A DNA stretch of 64,000 nt from Nephrocerus scutellatus (Eukaryota > Arthropoda > Insecta > Diptera > Pipunculidae). Location: assembly GCA_947095585.1 (NCBI GenBank), contig OX352762.1, positions 31,844,669-31,908,668 of the forward strand, read 5' to 3'. The notes beneath the pieces were generated by a model that worked only from the letters and a program-made list of their open reading frames with translations, did not search any database and had not been told where the DNA came from. This document shows positions 31,759 through 42,800 of the stretch, piece after piece; position 1 is the first letter of the stretch, and the number at the start of each line of letters is the position of its first letter. The position numbers were made by a program, and so were the translations under genes.

Positions 31759-32008
31759 ATATATATATAAATTTCATATATTTAATATATTTCAACCTCT
31801 GCGGTTGAAGCGAAGAAACGTGGTTTTGACTTAATTTCACTTCCCACTTCAGAGGTTGAAAACAGACCCGCACTCCTAAATAAATTTTTGCTCGTGATTA
31901 ACACAGAAATAAGTGTCTGTGTATAAAAAATCGAAAGACTACATTGAAATCCAAATTAGAACCGACCAAAAATTTAATGATTATTCTTACCCACATTAAA
32001 GGGGAAAA
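31759..32008. other. Spacer without recognised feature
   Basis: AT-rich sequence with cctctgcggttgaagcgaag and its near inverse cttcagaggttgaa, about 50 bp apart. No coding sequence seen. Confidence 0.45.
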
Positions 32009-32816
32009 AACAACCCATAAAAATTTAAATTTTTCATGTAAATTCTCCAATAACCAAAAGTATGCTGGCTTCCACTATAAACTCTCAATACAATCTCACA
32101 AGAGAAAGTATTGTCACCGGAAATATACATGTGTGCAAAATTTCAATAAAATCGTGCTTTGGGAAGTATGTTAAAAATTTATTTATGCCCATATAAATTT
32201 TCTTTAAATATTATACACATATGTATCTCCGATGGACAACACTTTCTATAAAAATTTTGGAGACCCCGGGCCCCGGGGTCGTGAGGCTCCATACAAATTT
32301 TTAAAAAAAATTAACCCGACTTTTTTCAAATTTTACACACGGGTGTACCTTTGATTGACAACAACTTTTGTAAATGTTTTGAAGACCCCGGGCCCCGAGG
32401 TCGTGTGGCACTATACATATTTTTTAAAAATCACCCGACTTTCTTCAAATTTTATACATGTGTGTATCTCCGATGAACAACACTTTCTGTAAAAATTTTG
32501 GAGACGCCGGGCCCTGGGGTCGTCGGGCCTCATACAAATTTAAAATAAAAATTAACCCGATTTTGGTAAAATTTTATACACATGTGTATCTCCGATGGAC
32601 AAAACTTTTTGGAAATTTTTTGAACGAATAGGCCCTGAGGCCCGAGGGGTGCCCGTATAAATGTTTTAAATTATATATAATTATATATAAATTAGCCCGA
32701 TTTTAAACAAACATATGTATATACCGATGGACAAAAGTTTTTGTAAATTTTTGGGACGAATAGGCCCTGAGGCCCTGAGGCCCGAGGGGTGCCTGTATTG
32801 ATTTTTAAATTATATA
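32009..32816. repeat. Interspersed repeat family R, composite copy
   Basis: It starts in + orientation (caacccataaaaatttaaat, 32011-32170) and continues with units in - orientation (tatctccgatggacaacact at 32222, then 32467, 32587 and 32728). Two oppositely oriented pieces are therefore fused near 32175. Confidence 0.8.
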
Positions 32817-33126
32817 TCTGTATATAAAAAAATCTCGAGTCACGGTGTTTGTCCTTCAACTGCTCCGAAACGGATCAACCGATTGTTACGAAATTTTTTA
32901 TGTATATTTTGTTGGTATGAGAATAGGTTTTAAAGTATACTTCATACCGCTAGGTGAAAAAATGAAAAAAAAATTGAGAACGACTGGACCGATTTGGCTA
33001 ACTTTTATTTTATAAATTCGCCATAGTCCGAATAAGGTTTATGCGAAAAAAAAATTACAAATCGGTAGAGAAATTACTTAGTTCCCAAAATTTAAAAATT
33101 TAACACAATAATGTGATCAATATTAG
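32817..33126 (+). mobile_element. Helitron-like 5' end
   Basis: TCTGTATATAAAAAAATCTC, then ctccgaaacggatcaaccga and atgaaatttt-like sequence, has the usual form of insect Helitron 5' ends (TC start, AT-rich, then a conserved cgaaacgg...accga block). It follows an A. No CTAG terminus with a hairpin was found to the right, so the element is truncated or interrupted near 33127. Confidence 0.5.
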
Positions 33127-33757
33127 CTGTATTTTATTATCACCTATGATCCATATAGATCATTGGTTTGTATGAATTACAACAACAATACGAGATCTTG
33201 CTATTTATCAGGATCTATTTTCGTGATTCAAAATTAGTTTGCTCTATTTCTCACTAGGTTACATTTTCGTTCGTGAATGTTGGTGTAATTGTCGACGGCT
33301 ATAAATCGTCCATGTTGCCAGATTAGAATATAAAATATTATTTGCAAATTAAATATTATTCAATAATTATATGTTCAAATAAATGAATATTCTCCTAACT
33401 GTGATTAAAAAGTAATATTTAACTTCGATTTTTTGGATCCTAATCCGTGAATTGAAACCATTTTAGATGAATTGGTGGTCCTAAAATATTTAGAAAAAAA
33501 ATTAGCTCGTCAACTTTTATTCAAAAAAAAATATTCGGTCGCATGGCAACTTCGCGCTAAACGTTAAAACAAGCTCAGCTATGCCTATTGAGGGAATTAT
33601 TCCAAAATCAAACATAAACGTAAACAAAAAACAGCTGCTATGACGACTAAATTTCAAACTATTACCACAACACAGAACATAAATTTTTCGTTGATCTAGA
33701 CTGTTTTATTTTCATTGTGGGATCTATATAGATCATAGGTAATAATAAAACACGACT
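33127..33757. repeat. Element with ~35-bp inverted termini
   Basis: tattttattatcacctatga followed by tccatatagatca (33129) is inverted as tgatctatatag-type sequence near 33719-33752 (gatctatatagatcataggt then aataataaaacac). The 0.6-kb interior is noncoding. A non-autonomous DNA transposon inserted in the Helitron-like sequence is possible. Confidence 0.6.
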
Positions 33758-33834
33758 ATTGTAACTTAAAATCGCAAAACATAATTCAACAAGTTCACAA
33801 ACACGATCACAAACAAATTTATTGAATGTTGGAG

Positions 33835-34152
33835 CGAATTGGCCCTGAGTCCCGGGGGCGGGGGCGGGGGCGGGGCCATACATTTCTTTTTTAAAATTAG
33901 CCCTACTTTAAATTTTAAACATATGTGTATCTCCGATAGACCGAACTTTTTGTAAAAATTTTTGAGTTTTTAATTTGAATATTTTTCCCATATAATTTTT
34001 TTTTACACCGGTGAGAACAGTTTTTGAAAAAATTTTGAAGTGAAGGGGGCTCTAATATTAATTTTTTCCTAATTAACCCGGTTCAAACTTTGCACACATA
34101 TGTACTCCTATTAGAGAATTTACATGAAATTTTTTTTTATGGGTTGTGTTTT
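33835..34152 (-). repeat. Interspersed repeat family R copy
   Basis: It contains a (GGGGGC)n run at 33853-33873, tatctccgatagaccgaact, and ends with tttacatgaaatttttttttat followed by gggttgtg, the inverse of the family's left terminus. Confidence 0.75.
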
Positions 34153-34460
34153 TTTCTACTATATCGATAACATTTTGATTGCCAAAAAAATTGATTAGGC
34201 TTGCCAATTGATTTTCTAATGATAAATTGTTTAATTTAGCTGCAAAGATGCCTAGTGCTGAGGTCATCAAATCGAAAATACTACAAGACCAATTGTGCAT
34301 TTATTTTGTTGAAGCCCGTATTTGATAACATTGATTTGATTATTGATAACACTAAAGCTCATCAATACCTACAAAAAAAAAGAAAAAACAAGAAAATTGG
34401 TTGACAAACAGAGGAGAAAATGGTTCTTAACTGTTTTGCCTTTGCCTATTTATAAATATA
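34153..34460. other. Spacer without recognised feature
   Basis: No coding sequence, repeat or structure recognised. Confidence 0.4.
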
Positions 34461-34724
34461 TAGATAATATTCGGCGCGACAGACCGTTGCGGTAAAGCCT
34501 AGCTTCTCGCGACCATTTGTGTTGTGCATCTACCTACAGTGACCTACAATTTAATGCCGTATCCGAACCGCGAAGTGAGAAGCTTTCCGTGACAAGTTAT
34601 TTACTCTCGGACGTTTGTCAGACATTTGCGACAGTGAGACCGTGAAAAATACTTTTGGTGTTACTGGGATTCCTCCTGACTCCTGCTCAGGAGTCCATGC
34701 ACTTATCCAGTGAGCCATGGCGCC
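34461..34724 (-). repeat. tRNA-derived SINE, copy B
   Basis: On the - strand it starts GGCGCCATGGCTCACTGGAT (A box region) and has GGAGGAATCCCAG as a B-box-like block. The body matches copy A: ctctcggacgtttgtcagac is the inverse of 20437-20456 with few changes, and gacctacaatttaatgccgt the inverse of 20490-20511. The end with gctaggc and ctgtcgcg...aatatt also matches. There is no coding sequence. Confidence 0.7.
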
Positions 34725-35283
34725 AACCATATACGAGTACCTAGGTTTATTTCTAAATTCATTTTATGGCGCAATTATAAAAAGATGAAATATCAAAAAA
34801 ATTACAAAAAATTTTGCTGTGTAAATAAGTTTAAAAAATTGCTTACCATTAAAGCACTTTACACATACCAGTGATACTTATACGGATGTCTGCAAATTTT
34901 TTTAATTCATTTCTTTATAAATAGTGAAAAACTTTATATTAGTTCTAGTTCTCTATTTACAGAGATTATAGAAATTATATCTTACTTTTGAAAAAAACGT
35001 ATATATTACATAACGAGCTAGGAAAGTAGACGTTATTTTGCGAGTTAGAAGCTTGAAGCACGTGGCGGCAGCCGAGTGCAAAATTTAACGAGCATTCGAT
35101 AGGCACTTTTCAGCGAATAATGTACACTATTTTTTACACGACCAAATGATTTTTTCTGCTAAACTGCGCATATGCAATGCGTATACTGTGTGAATGTGTG
35201 TTCGCTGAGACTGCAGTAAAAATAATAGTATTTTCTATGTTAACACATGTGTGTGGATAAGGCCTATTTTCGAGGCTAGGTTA
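34725..35283. other. Spacer without recognised feature
   Basis: AT-rich DNA without coding sequence or clear repeat. Confidence 0.4.
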
Positions 35284-35377
35284 TGGTGTAGTGGCTGGTC
35301 AGATCTTATGATCAATATTTAGCCCACTTCCTAAAGACCGATTTTGTTCAAATGCACACATGTGTATTTCCGATGAC
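35284..35377 (-). repeat. Interspersed repeat family R, short piece
   Basis: gtggctggtcagatcttatg followed by atcaatatttagcccacttc and cacatgtgtatttccgatga is the right-end side of a family R element. It adjoins the pogo-type fragment. Confidence 0.7.
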
Positions 35378-35860
35378 ATCTGCTGATCTGCAGTCAAGTT
35401 AAGTTCCTCTATTTTTTTTGGAAATTTTTGTACGAACGGCTGGACAAGTTCATGTTTATTCGATAATTTTTCACCACAGATTTTAAACATTCGAATATCA
35501 TGTCGTTTTTTAAATTTCGCAATCCATCCAGTGCTGCCTTTAAATAATGGTCTTTCCTTTATTTTATTGTGCAATTGAATTGCCTTTGAATTTATAATGT
35601 CATTAGAAAGTGGAATGTGTTTAGTTCTTTGCTTTTGAAACCATCCATATAAAGCCTTTTCCATCTGTGGATATTCAGAACCCTTCATCGTTACCCGTTT
35701 CCCTGGTCCAGATTCAGCTGTAGCCACAAATTATCTAAGAGCGGTTCCCTTTCTTTTTATGCAGCTTATTGTTGATTTGTGAACATTATATTTTTCACAA
35801 ATTGTCTTTACTGAAAAACCCTTTTCTAATTCTGATAAAATATCACTTATTTTTTAAATT
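35299..35860 (-). pseudogene. Pogo/Tigger-type transposase, CENP-B DNA-binding part
   Basis: The main frame (35727-35390) has YPQMEKALYGWFQKQR, LPLSNDIINSKAIQLHNKIK-like sequence, and FKGSTGWIAKFKKRHDIR, the second half of the CENP-B-type helix-turn-helix domain. Upstream in the same orientation, LSELEKGFSVKTICEKY and KSTISCIKRKG give the first psq-type helix-turn-helix. A stop separates them at 35730. The DDE nuclease domain is missing. The family binds the ends of pogo/Tigger elements. Host CENP-B or jerky-like genes are an alternative, but the repeat context points to a transposon. Confidence 0.8.
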
Positions 35861-35884
35861 CTCTATATTAACTTCACTTGCCCG

Positions 35885-35920
<36 letters not shown>

Positions 35921-36372
35921 TGGCTGGCCAAATCTTGTGATCAATTTTTAACCCACTTCCTACAGCCCGATTTTATTTTGCACACATGTAGATCTCCCAA
36001 GACAACACTTTCTATTAAAATTTGAGGCCCCTCCGGCCGCGGGGTCGGGGGGCTCCCATACAAATATTTTACAAAATTTACCCGATTTTCTTTAAATTTT
36101 GTACACATGTGTGTCTTCGATGGAAAACACTTTTTGTAAAAATTTGGAGCGATCGGCCCCTTGGGGACCCCAATATACAATTTTTAAATATCGCTATATC
36201 GCATCAGATCACGGCAAAGTCTGAGCTCTGTGCTTTGTGAGCAGCGCTGTTCGCTGCCGCTGCGTCATTTGGTGAATGATTTTGCAACAAAACGAGCACG
36301 CAGTGTGTGTGTGTGTGTGTATCCCCGATAAGAGAATTTACAAGAAAAATTTTAATTTTTATGGGTTGTTTT
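35857..36372 (-). repeat. Interspersed repeat family R copy
   Basis: From aaattctctatattaacttc (35857) through a (GGCT)n run to internal units with tgtcttcgatggaaaacact. It ends in gagaatttacaagaaaaatt then atgggttgtttttttt (36340-36378). It contains a (TG)n run at 36303-36320. Confidence 0.85.
35884..35932. repeat. (GGCT)n microsatellite within family R
   Basis: About eleven ggct/ggct-like units lie just inside the family's end. Other copies have two to five units at the same place, which shows length variation. Confidence 0.9.
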
Positions 36373-36639
36373 TTTTAATAGACAATTTTGTAATATTTCT
36401 TGTAACACCCATCCTGTACAAATTTTCCGCAGCACTCTTGAAATCGCAACCCATTCAAATAAACACAGATGCATTTTATGTGTTTGTGTATTATATTTAC
36501 AAGGAATTTTGTGCACACAAACTAGCTGTAAATTAACGGCAGGAATACAGAATCAAAAGGAGAGCAAGCAAATAGAAAGCAGATGAATAAACACAAGAAG
36601 TTGCACAAATCGACGTAGCATTTTTGAAAAGTTGCACTT

Positions 36640-36726
36640 ATAGAGTCAAGACGTGCTACGAATTTAGTGTTGCGAGAATCGAGGAGTTGCACGAATCGAG
36701 GGTTGCGTAAAGCGAGTTCATACTGT
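36640..36726. mobile_element. Pogo/Tigger-like terminal inverted repeat, single end
   Basis: Read inward, CAGTATGAACTCGCTTTACG followed by CAACCCTCGATTCGTGCAAC resembles the ends of pogo/Tigger elements and is flanked by TA. Further copies of gaatcgagg and gttgca follow. The other end was not found. Confidence 0.4.
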
Positions 36727-37130
36727 ATAGTAATCATGAAAATTTTCGAACTCAGGATTTTTGCAGATTTACCCATTACCGTATCTCTTGAGTCAAAAAA
36801 AAAGAAAATAAAAAAATCTGTGTCTGTGTGTCTGTATGTCTGTCTGTGTCCACTCTTAGGCCCAGACGGCTGAACTTACCGAGATGAAAATTCATATTTA
36901 AGCTTTTTACATAAATTGTGAGGGGACAGATGATTTTGACGGAAATCTGACAGCCGGAAGTGACATTTTATTTAGACAGTTTTTGAAAATAACTCAAAAA
37001 GTATAGCACTAAGGAGAAATCTATTAAGTGAACAAAAATTTAAACAAAAAATAAAAAATAATAAAAAAAAAAAATAAAAAAAAATTAAAAAAAAATTGGA
37101 AAATAAAATTTAATATACATTTACGCAAGA
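36724..37130. repeat. Dispersed repeat shared with 1500-1640
   Basis: tatagtaatcatgaaaattt, then cagatttacccattaccgta, then a TCTG/TGTC tract and ggcccagacgg match 1515-1632. The right part (37020-37100) is an A-rich tract. Confidence 0.5.
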
Positions 37131-37194
37131 TTCCGATGTGCTCACACCTCCATTTTTAAACAAACAGTGTTATTTCCAATAAAAAAATTAATTA

Positions 37195-37402
37195 ATTAAA
37201 TTATTACTTTCTATTAAAATTTTGGGGCCCTCGGGCCTCGGGGGCTCCCATACAAATATTTAACAAAATTTACCAGATTTGTGTGCAAAGTTTGAATAAA
37301 ATCGGGCTTTAGGAAGTGGGTTAAAAATTGATTACAAGATCTGACCAGCTATCCGGTCAGCCAGCCACGGGCACGCAAAGTTAAGATAAAGAATTTAAAA
37401 AT
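37195..37402 (+). repeat. Interspersed repeat family R, right end
   Basis: tttctattaaaattttgggg with ggctcccatac, then aaaatcgggctttaggaagtg and the end cacgcaaagttaagataaag aatttaaaaa. A truncated right part. Confidence 0.75.
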
Positions 37403-39646
37403 AAAACGGTTTCACGAGGAATGCTTTCCGTACATGATTAAGATTCTTTTTCTTAAAGTGCAGGCCGGTGTGCGGTCTTCGGGATTTCATCGGTATTACA
37501 TCGGTACACAATACAAAATATATAGAAATAAGTTACTTAAGGCGCCTTAAAAATCCCATTCAGTAGATAAAATCTGTTGGTTCTGCCACGTATAATACTT
37601 GGGGTGTTTTAAAAACATTTCTCTCTAAGAAAAAAAACTTTTCGCCAAAAAATTGTTCACATATAATTACCATAATTTTTAAATGTTAAATTTTTTGTTA
37701 AACGCTACTTAATCAATCTGATGCCAATAGTAAGGAACCGCATATATATGTATCGTCATACATTGAAAAATGGTTAAACATACATGAAATGTGCAAAAGC
37801 ATGCGGACTCATAAAAACTAAACACTTGCAAAGAAGATCTTTCTTTGCATATGTAAAACATAAAAATAATCATTCAACACAAACCGAGGACAGTAGATGT
37901 TCTCTAACTCTAACAGATAAATAAGTTAGATGGTTTGATCGATCGACGATCGTCTTTTTATTTAATTGCTAATTGTCTTCACATACTTGTACTCCCACAA
38001 AGAAGATGTGATCAAGTCCGAGTATATAAGAATTGCAAATAACTACAACAAGCAAGCAGCTTATTGTATTTCTCCTTCCATTTGGATTACTCTTGGCGTG
38101 GTGTTATTTCTTATGATGTGTAAATTGTACAACTCGTAAAATAATTTGACCAGATGAAACAGAGCGTTTTGTAGCGTGTCGCTGCGAAGCATAAATTGAA
38201 GTTTCATACGATGGTCGCTTGAGTGCACAAACCTAGCATATGGTGCTTAAAGTGTAGGAGTTTATTTTTAACTTCGAAGTTATCGCAGAAATAATTGATT
38301 AATTTAATTGATGATTGATTCTTTGCCGCAATTAGCCCTGACTACGCGGCATCTTGACTAACGCGATATGAGTTCACTTAAATTACATAAAAAATACGCG
38401 ATTGGGGTTATTTGGTAGTACACAATACACATATAGGGTCAGATTATAATATCGCACAGTATCACAGACGAAATCGAGTGGTAATGGAAGAATTTCCAGA
38501 ATTTTAAAAATTTCAATTTTAAGTCGTAATAATATGTAATAGAACCGTTAAATGTTCTCAAAATTTTATAGGTATAGATCTAGCAAATAATCCACTTACC
38601 TTTGTCCAACAGAATGATGCTATATTTCTAACGGGATTTAAGTTAAATGACTACAGCACTTAGTATAGTGAAAAAAACGTAAATTTATTATCTTCTTATG
38701 TTAAAAACGATATTGCAATGTGTAACATCGTCTTTAGACTTTCTTGCAGTTAAGGACATTTTTTGCCGAGTAAACACTAACTTGGCCGTTTGTATTTTTT
38801 AATATTTGTAATCACAATCGAATCAAGATCTTAATTATCTGCAGTTCTGTCGTCTTGATATTTTCGCGGAAAAATGGAAATCATCATTTATATTTATTGC
38901 ACCAAATATGACAGAGAGTTCTAGTGAATAGCGCCTAGTCTTTACAAAAAAGTCACTATCAAAGCTCTCCTACAAGAAACGCATCATGATACAACCCGAC
39001 ACACAAATTATTAAAATTGAAATGCATTGTCTTTTTAAATGCGATTATTTGATCATTGCGCCGAGCAAAGCTGGATACTTATTTTAATAATATGATGACA
39101 CACGGACGTTCGAACACAACAACTGCTGCAAACAAAAGAAAGTTAACGCTCCTGCGCACACATCAGATTAAATGGTTCTGTAGGGAGTCATGATTCGGGA
39201 TTGGCGATGGTGGACTCCGATCGCAGCCAGAGTTTGTGAATCTAGTTTTATCTCAAGCTGGAGATGTGTCAACGGTCAGTTCAAGACGAACGCTTGAGTA
39301 CTGCGCACGGTGTTCTTGTTAAATATGTGGAAATAGTTTCTTATTGAAAACTGAAAATTATTGTGTTTTGAAAAAAATACCCGCTTAAGTGTGAGTTTCT
39401 ACTCGTATACCATTCGAACATATCGCATACTTTATTACGAGTGATCTCAGTTAATTTCTCTACACATTATATAAAAACAAAAAGATGTTTGACACTAAAA
39501 ATACAGTTGCACTAAGTAGTGATTACAATTAATTAACTAATTAGTGTTCATGCACGGCCATAGTTGATGCTGACACAAGCTTTATAAGATAAATAATTAA
39601 CTTGAAAATAAAGTGTTTAATTTGTTAGATAGTTTAAGAAGTAAAT
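37403..39646. other. Apparently unique DNA upstream of the host gene
   Basis: No transposon motif or family R sequence was found here. The 5' UTR and promoter of the wrapper-like gene should lie in this stretch. An initiator-like TCAGTT occurs at 39276 and another TCAGTT at 39448, with no convincing partner elements. No long open frame is present. Confidence 0.5.
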
Positions 39647-39836
39647 ATGCCTGTTGCAAATATGGATACCGTATCGAGAAACTTTGCCTTGCCTGGAATT
39701 TTGCTCTTGGCTGCGATTGTAAGATGTGAATTAAATTTTAACAACGATGTGGATAATAACAAGAATTTTAAAAGCGTACCAACAACTGTTAAAACATTTG
39801 AAAACGACACTGTGCTTCTACCATGTTATCATAATA
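39647..39836 (+). CDS. wrapper: wrapper-like exon 1 (signal peptide, start of Ig1)
   Basis: Encodes the signal peptide (LPGILLLAAIV) and the first strand of Ig1 with Cys60 (VLLPCYHN). The donor is A/gtaagt at 39836. The first intron is 2549 bp. Confidence 0.8.
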
Positions 39837-42800
39837 GTAAGTGATTTAGAATCTATCTATCTACTACATATATTAAAAAAAATTGGTTTTAATACCATAT
39901 ATCAGATTTTGGAAATTTTTTTAATGTGGTCAGAAACATGGGCCATATATACACCATACAAATTTTATCCAAAAAATCATGTTTTAATGTTTAATGTTTT
40001 AAGAACTCACTGTGTGCGGGCAGCGAGTGCCAGTTAAAGTTTCAAAAAATCATGTTTTAATAATTCGTCCAGAATCCTGAAAGTTTGCTCACCTGTTTGG
40101 TATTAAAAAACCAGAGTGGAGGTGCTTTCATTACGCGTAGAGTTTGAGCAGTTGAGCGCAATAGAACTCACCGCATGCGGGCAGCCAGTAAATCGAAGTA
40201 CGTGCGTTAAAAATTATACTTCTTTGGAGCGATTGCAAGGTTAATCTGCAAGCTAAACTTCGATACGAGTAGAATGATAAATTATAAGATAACACACGAC
40301 TCGATATACATATAATATAGCAAAATAGTGGAGTTCACTGCGCAAAAAATCTCACAACTGGATAATTAGGAATGCTTTGTAATATAAAATTAGACTTTTA
40401 AATATATAAAAAAGACCCCCAAAAGACCCCTCGAATACCACCAAAAGACCACCAAAACTCTTCCAAAATACCTCCCAAAAGACCATAAAACCCCCAAAAG
40501 ACTTCTGTTCTGAAAGACCACCAAAACACTCCAAAACATTCCCAAGAATCCCAAATAACCCCCAAAATACCCTCTAAACACCTTCCAAAATACCACCAAA
40601 AGATCATCGAAAGGCTCCCAAGAGACCATTAAAAGACCCCAAAAAGACCTCCAAAGAACCTCCCAAAACACTTACAAAAGACCCCCAAAACAACTGATCT
40701 GAATAAACATTGAGAATTATGAAAAAAAAATTCACACACACAAGGCTTTAAGAATAAAATAATTATTTAAATAAAAATAAATTTTAATTGAAAACGTTTA
40801 TAAAACGAACTAAAAACTATAACTTAATTTTTCTAGTCCCATACAGATTCCCAACCCCTTACAGATAATCGTGATAAATTTTAATTGTGAATTTTTAATA
40901 AGTATGAAAATATACTTGTATGATTTAAAATGAAAAACGTAATAATTGATGCATTAGTGGTATGGGGCTAGGATAAATTATTTTATACTTTTTAGTTTGT
41001 TTTAAAAACGTCTTAAAATTAAAATTTGTTTAATTCAAATAATTATAATTTTTAAATAAAATGCTTTATTATCGTAAAACGTTCAGTAAATATATATTTT
41101 ACAACGAGTAAATACTTTACATACAATTAGGTATGTAGGTAGGATATTTGAAAATGTATTTCGATATCATAATGAATTCATGATTTTATTATTCTAAATT
41201 ATGTTTGATGGTCTTGAATAATATTTTACGTTAGCCTACCAGCCAGGCGAATTAGTAAAGAAACAATATAAAATTTTTCAATTAAAACAAATCTATGCGG
41301 ATACGTATCTTCAGAAGGCGGGACAAGAATTAAACAAATTTCAAGAGTTCACTTCTTAATAACTTCAACAGTTCAAAGATCAAAGATCTATGTATTAGAA
41401 TCTCATCTTTTGAACGCACCTTATTATTTATTCTGTCTCGTACTCGTAACTGTTTCAGTAGCACGTCTTCATATCTACAGACGATTTGTTACAAATTCGT
41501 CATAATGTCAAAGTGTATCAGTGTATCAAAGTCACTCTTCCGAAGTCTTATGACTATGTCTTAGATGCACGCAACGTGATAAATAGTTAAGAATCAAGAT
41601 TAGGCAATGATCAGTCACGGCATTTACGCAGAACAATTTCAATAAAAGAAATGAGGGCAGCTTTGGGTGTAATTCATGAAAAAATTGTATGAAAATTTAT
41701 TCAAAAAATGTTGCCCCGGATGTCGTTAAACGTTTACGATTTCTTTTTGGACAATAATTGAATAAAAAGATGACGGTTTATTACGGCATATTTTGGCAAA
41801 TATTTCTCACTTAAATGTTTAAAATTATTTTTCAAGATATTCAATTACTAGGCTTGCGTTCAGAGCGTAAAGTTTAGTTTACTTTACCATTATCTATTTA
41901 TTGTTTTTTAAAAAATGATTTGTTTCTAGTGCAAGAGAATTGTGAATTTATTTATGTATAAATTTTTGTTAAAACTTTATCCGTTTGGTTATGCAGGAGT
42001 TTTTGCAACAATAAAACATTTTTGTCAGGAGGTAAAACTAAATTTATTTAGCTGACCGCACAAAATTGTATAGTAAATTTTTTATGCTTTAAATGTATTA
42101 ATTTTTATAAACTTTTTTCTGCTTTGGTAATCTGCGCTATGAGTACATATATGTACGTTTTTGAATAAAATTAATTAAATTAAGATTTATATATGGAATA
42201 CAACCATCTGAGCAGAAGGAAGTATTATGTTAAAATATGCATGTGCTGTAAGGGATTGGTGACGTGAGACTTTAACCACCCGCCAAATTTTTCTGTTATT
42301 CTCAAAACAACATTTTTATATACGAAAATAAATGATTGCAAGTTACAACTGTTTCCATTTTAACACTACGCATTGCGCACAACAGCACCTTACCGATATG
42401 TTCGTTGGCACAGGGACGACATTTCACTGGTTGATTCACGTCATCCCGAAACTCCAGCACCGGAACGCATACACCTATGGCCTAATGGAAGTCTGCAGGT
42501 ATCTAATGTTCAGGCCGAAGACACCGGCGAATATTATTGCGAAATAATGGCCAACAGCGGGCATGCGGTACAAATACATTCCATTGAGGTTCAGTACTCA
42601 CCGACAGTCATATCTGAACCGAATGGATTTATCGAACTTCCGGTTGGTTCAATATTCGAAATAACCTGCGAAGCGAGAGGGGTCCCGCAGCCGGCCATCA
42701 CCTGGCGACACAATAGCAACTCTTTGGACAACTATCATGTTGGCAATCGGCAGAGCCATATGGTTGAAGTAAAATCGCGCGACGTGTCCGGCCCCATAGA

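Noticed and set aside
39276..39310. Initiator-like TCAGTT as the wrapper promoter
   Set aside because: No TATA box and only a poor downstream element match; the motif is common by chance.
40352..40671. Trp/Phe-rich minus-strand frames
   Set aside because: Composition artefact of the CCAAAAGACC repeat.
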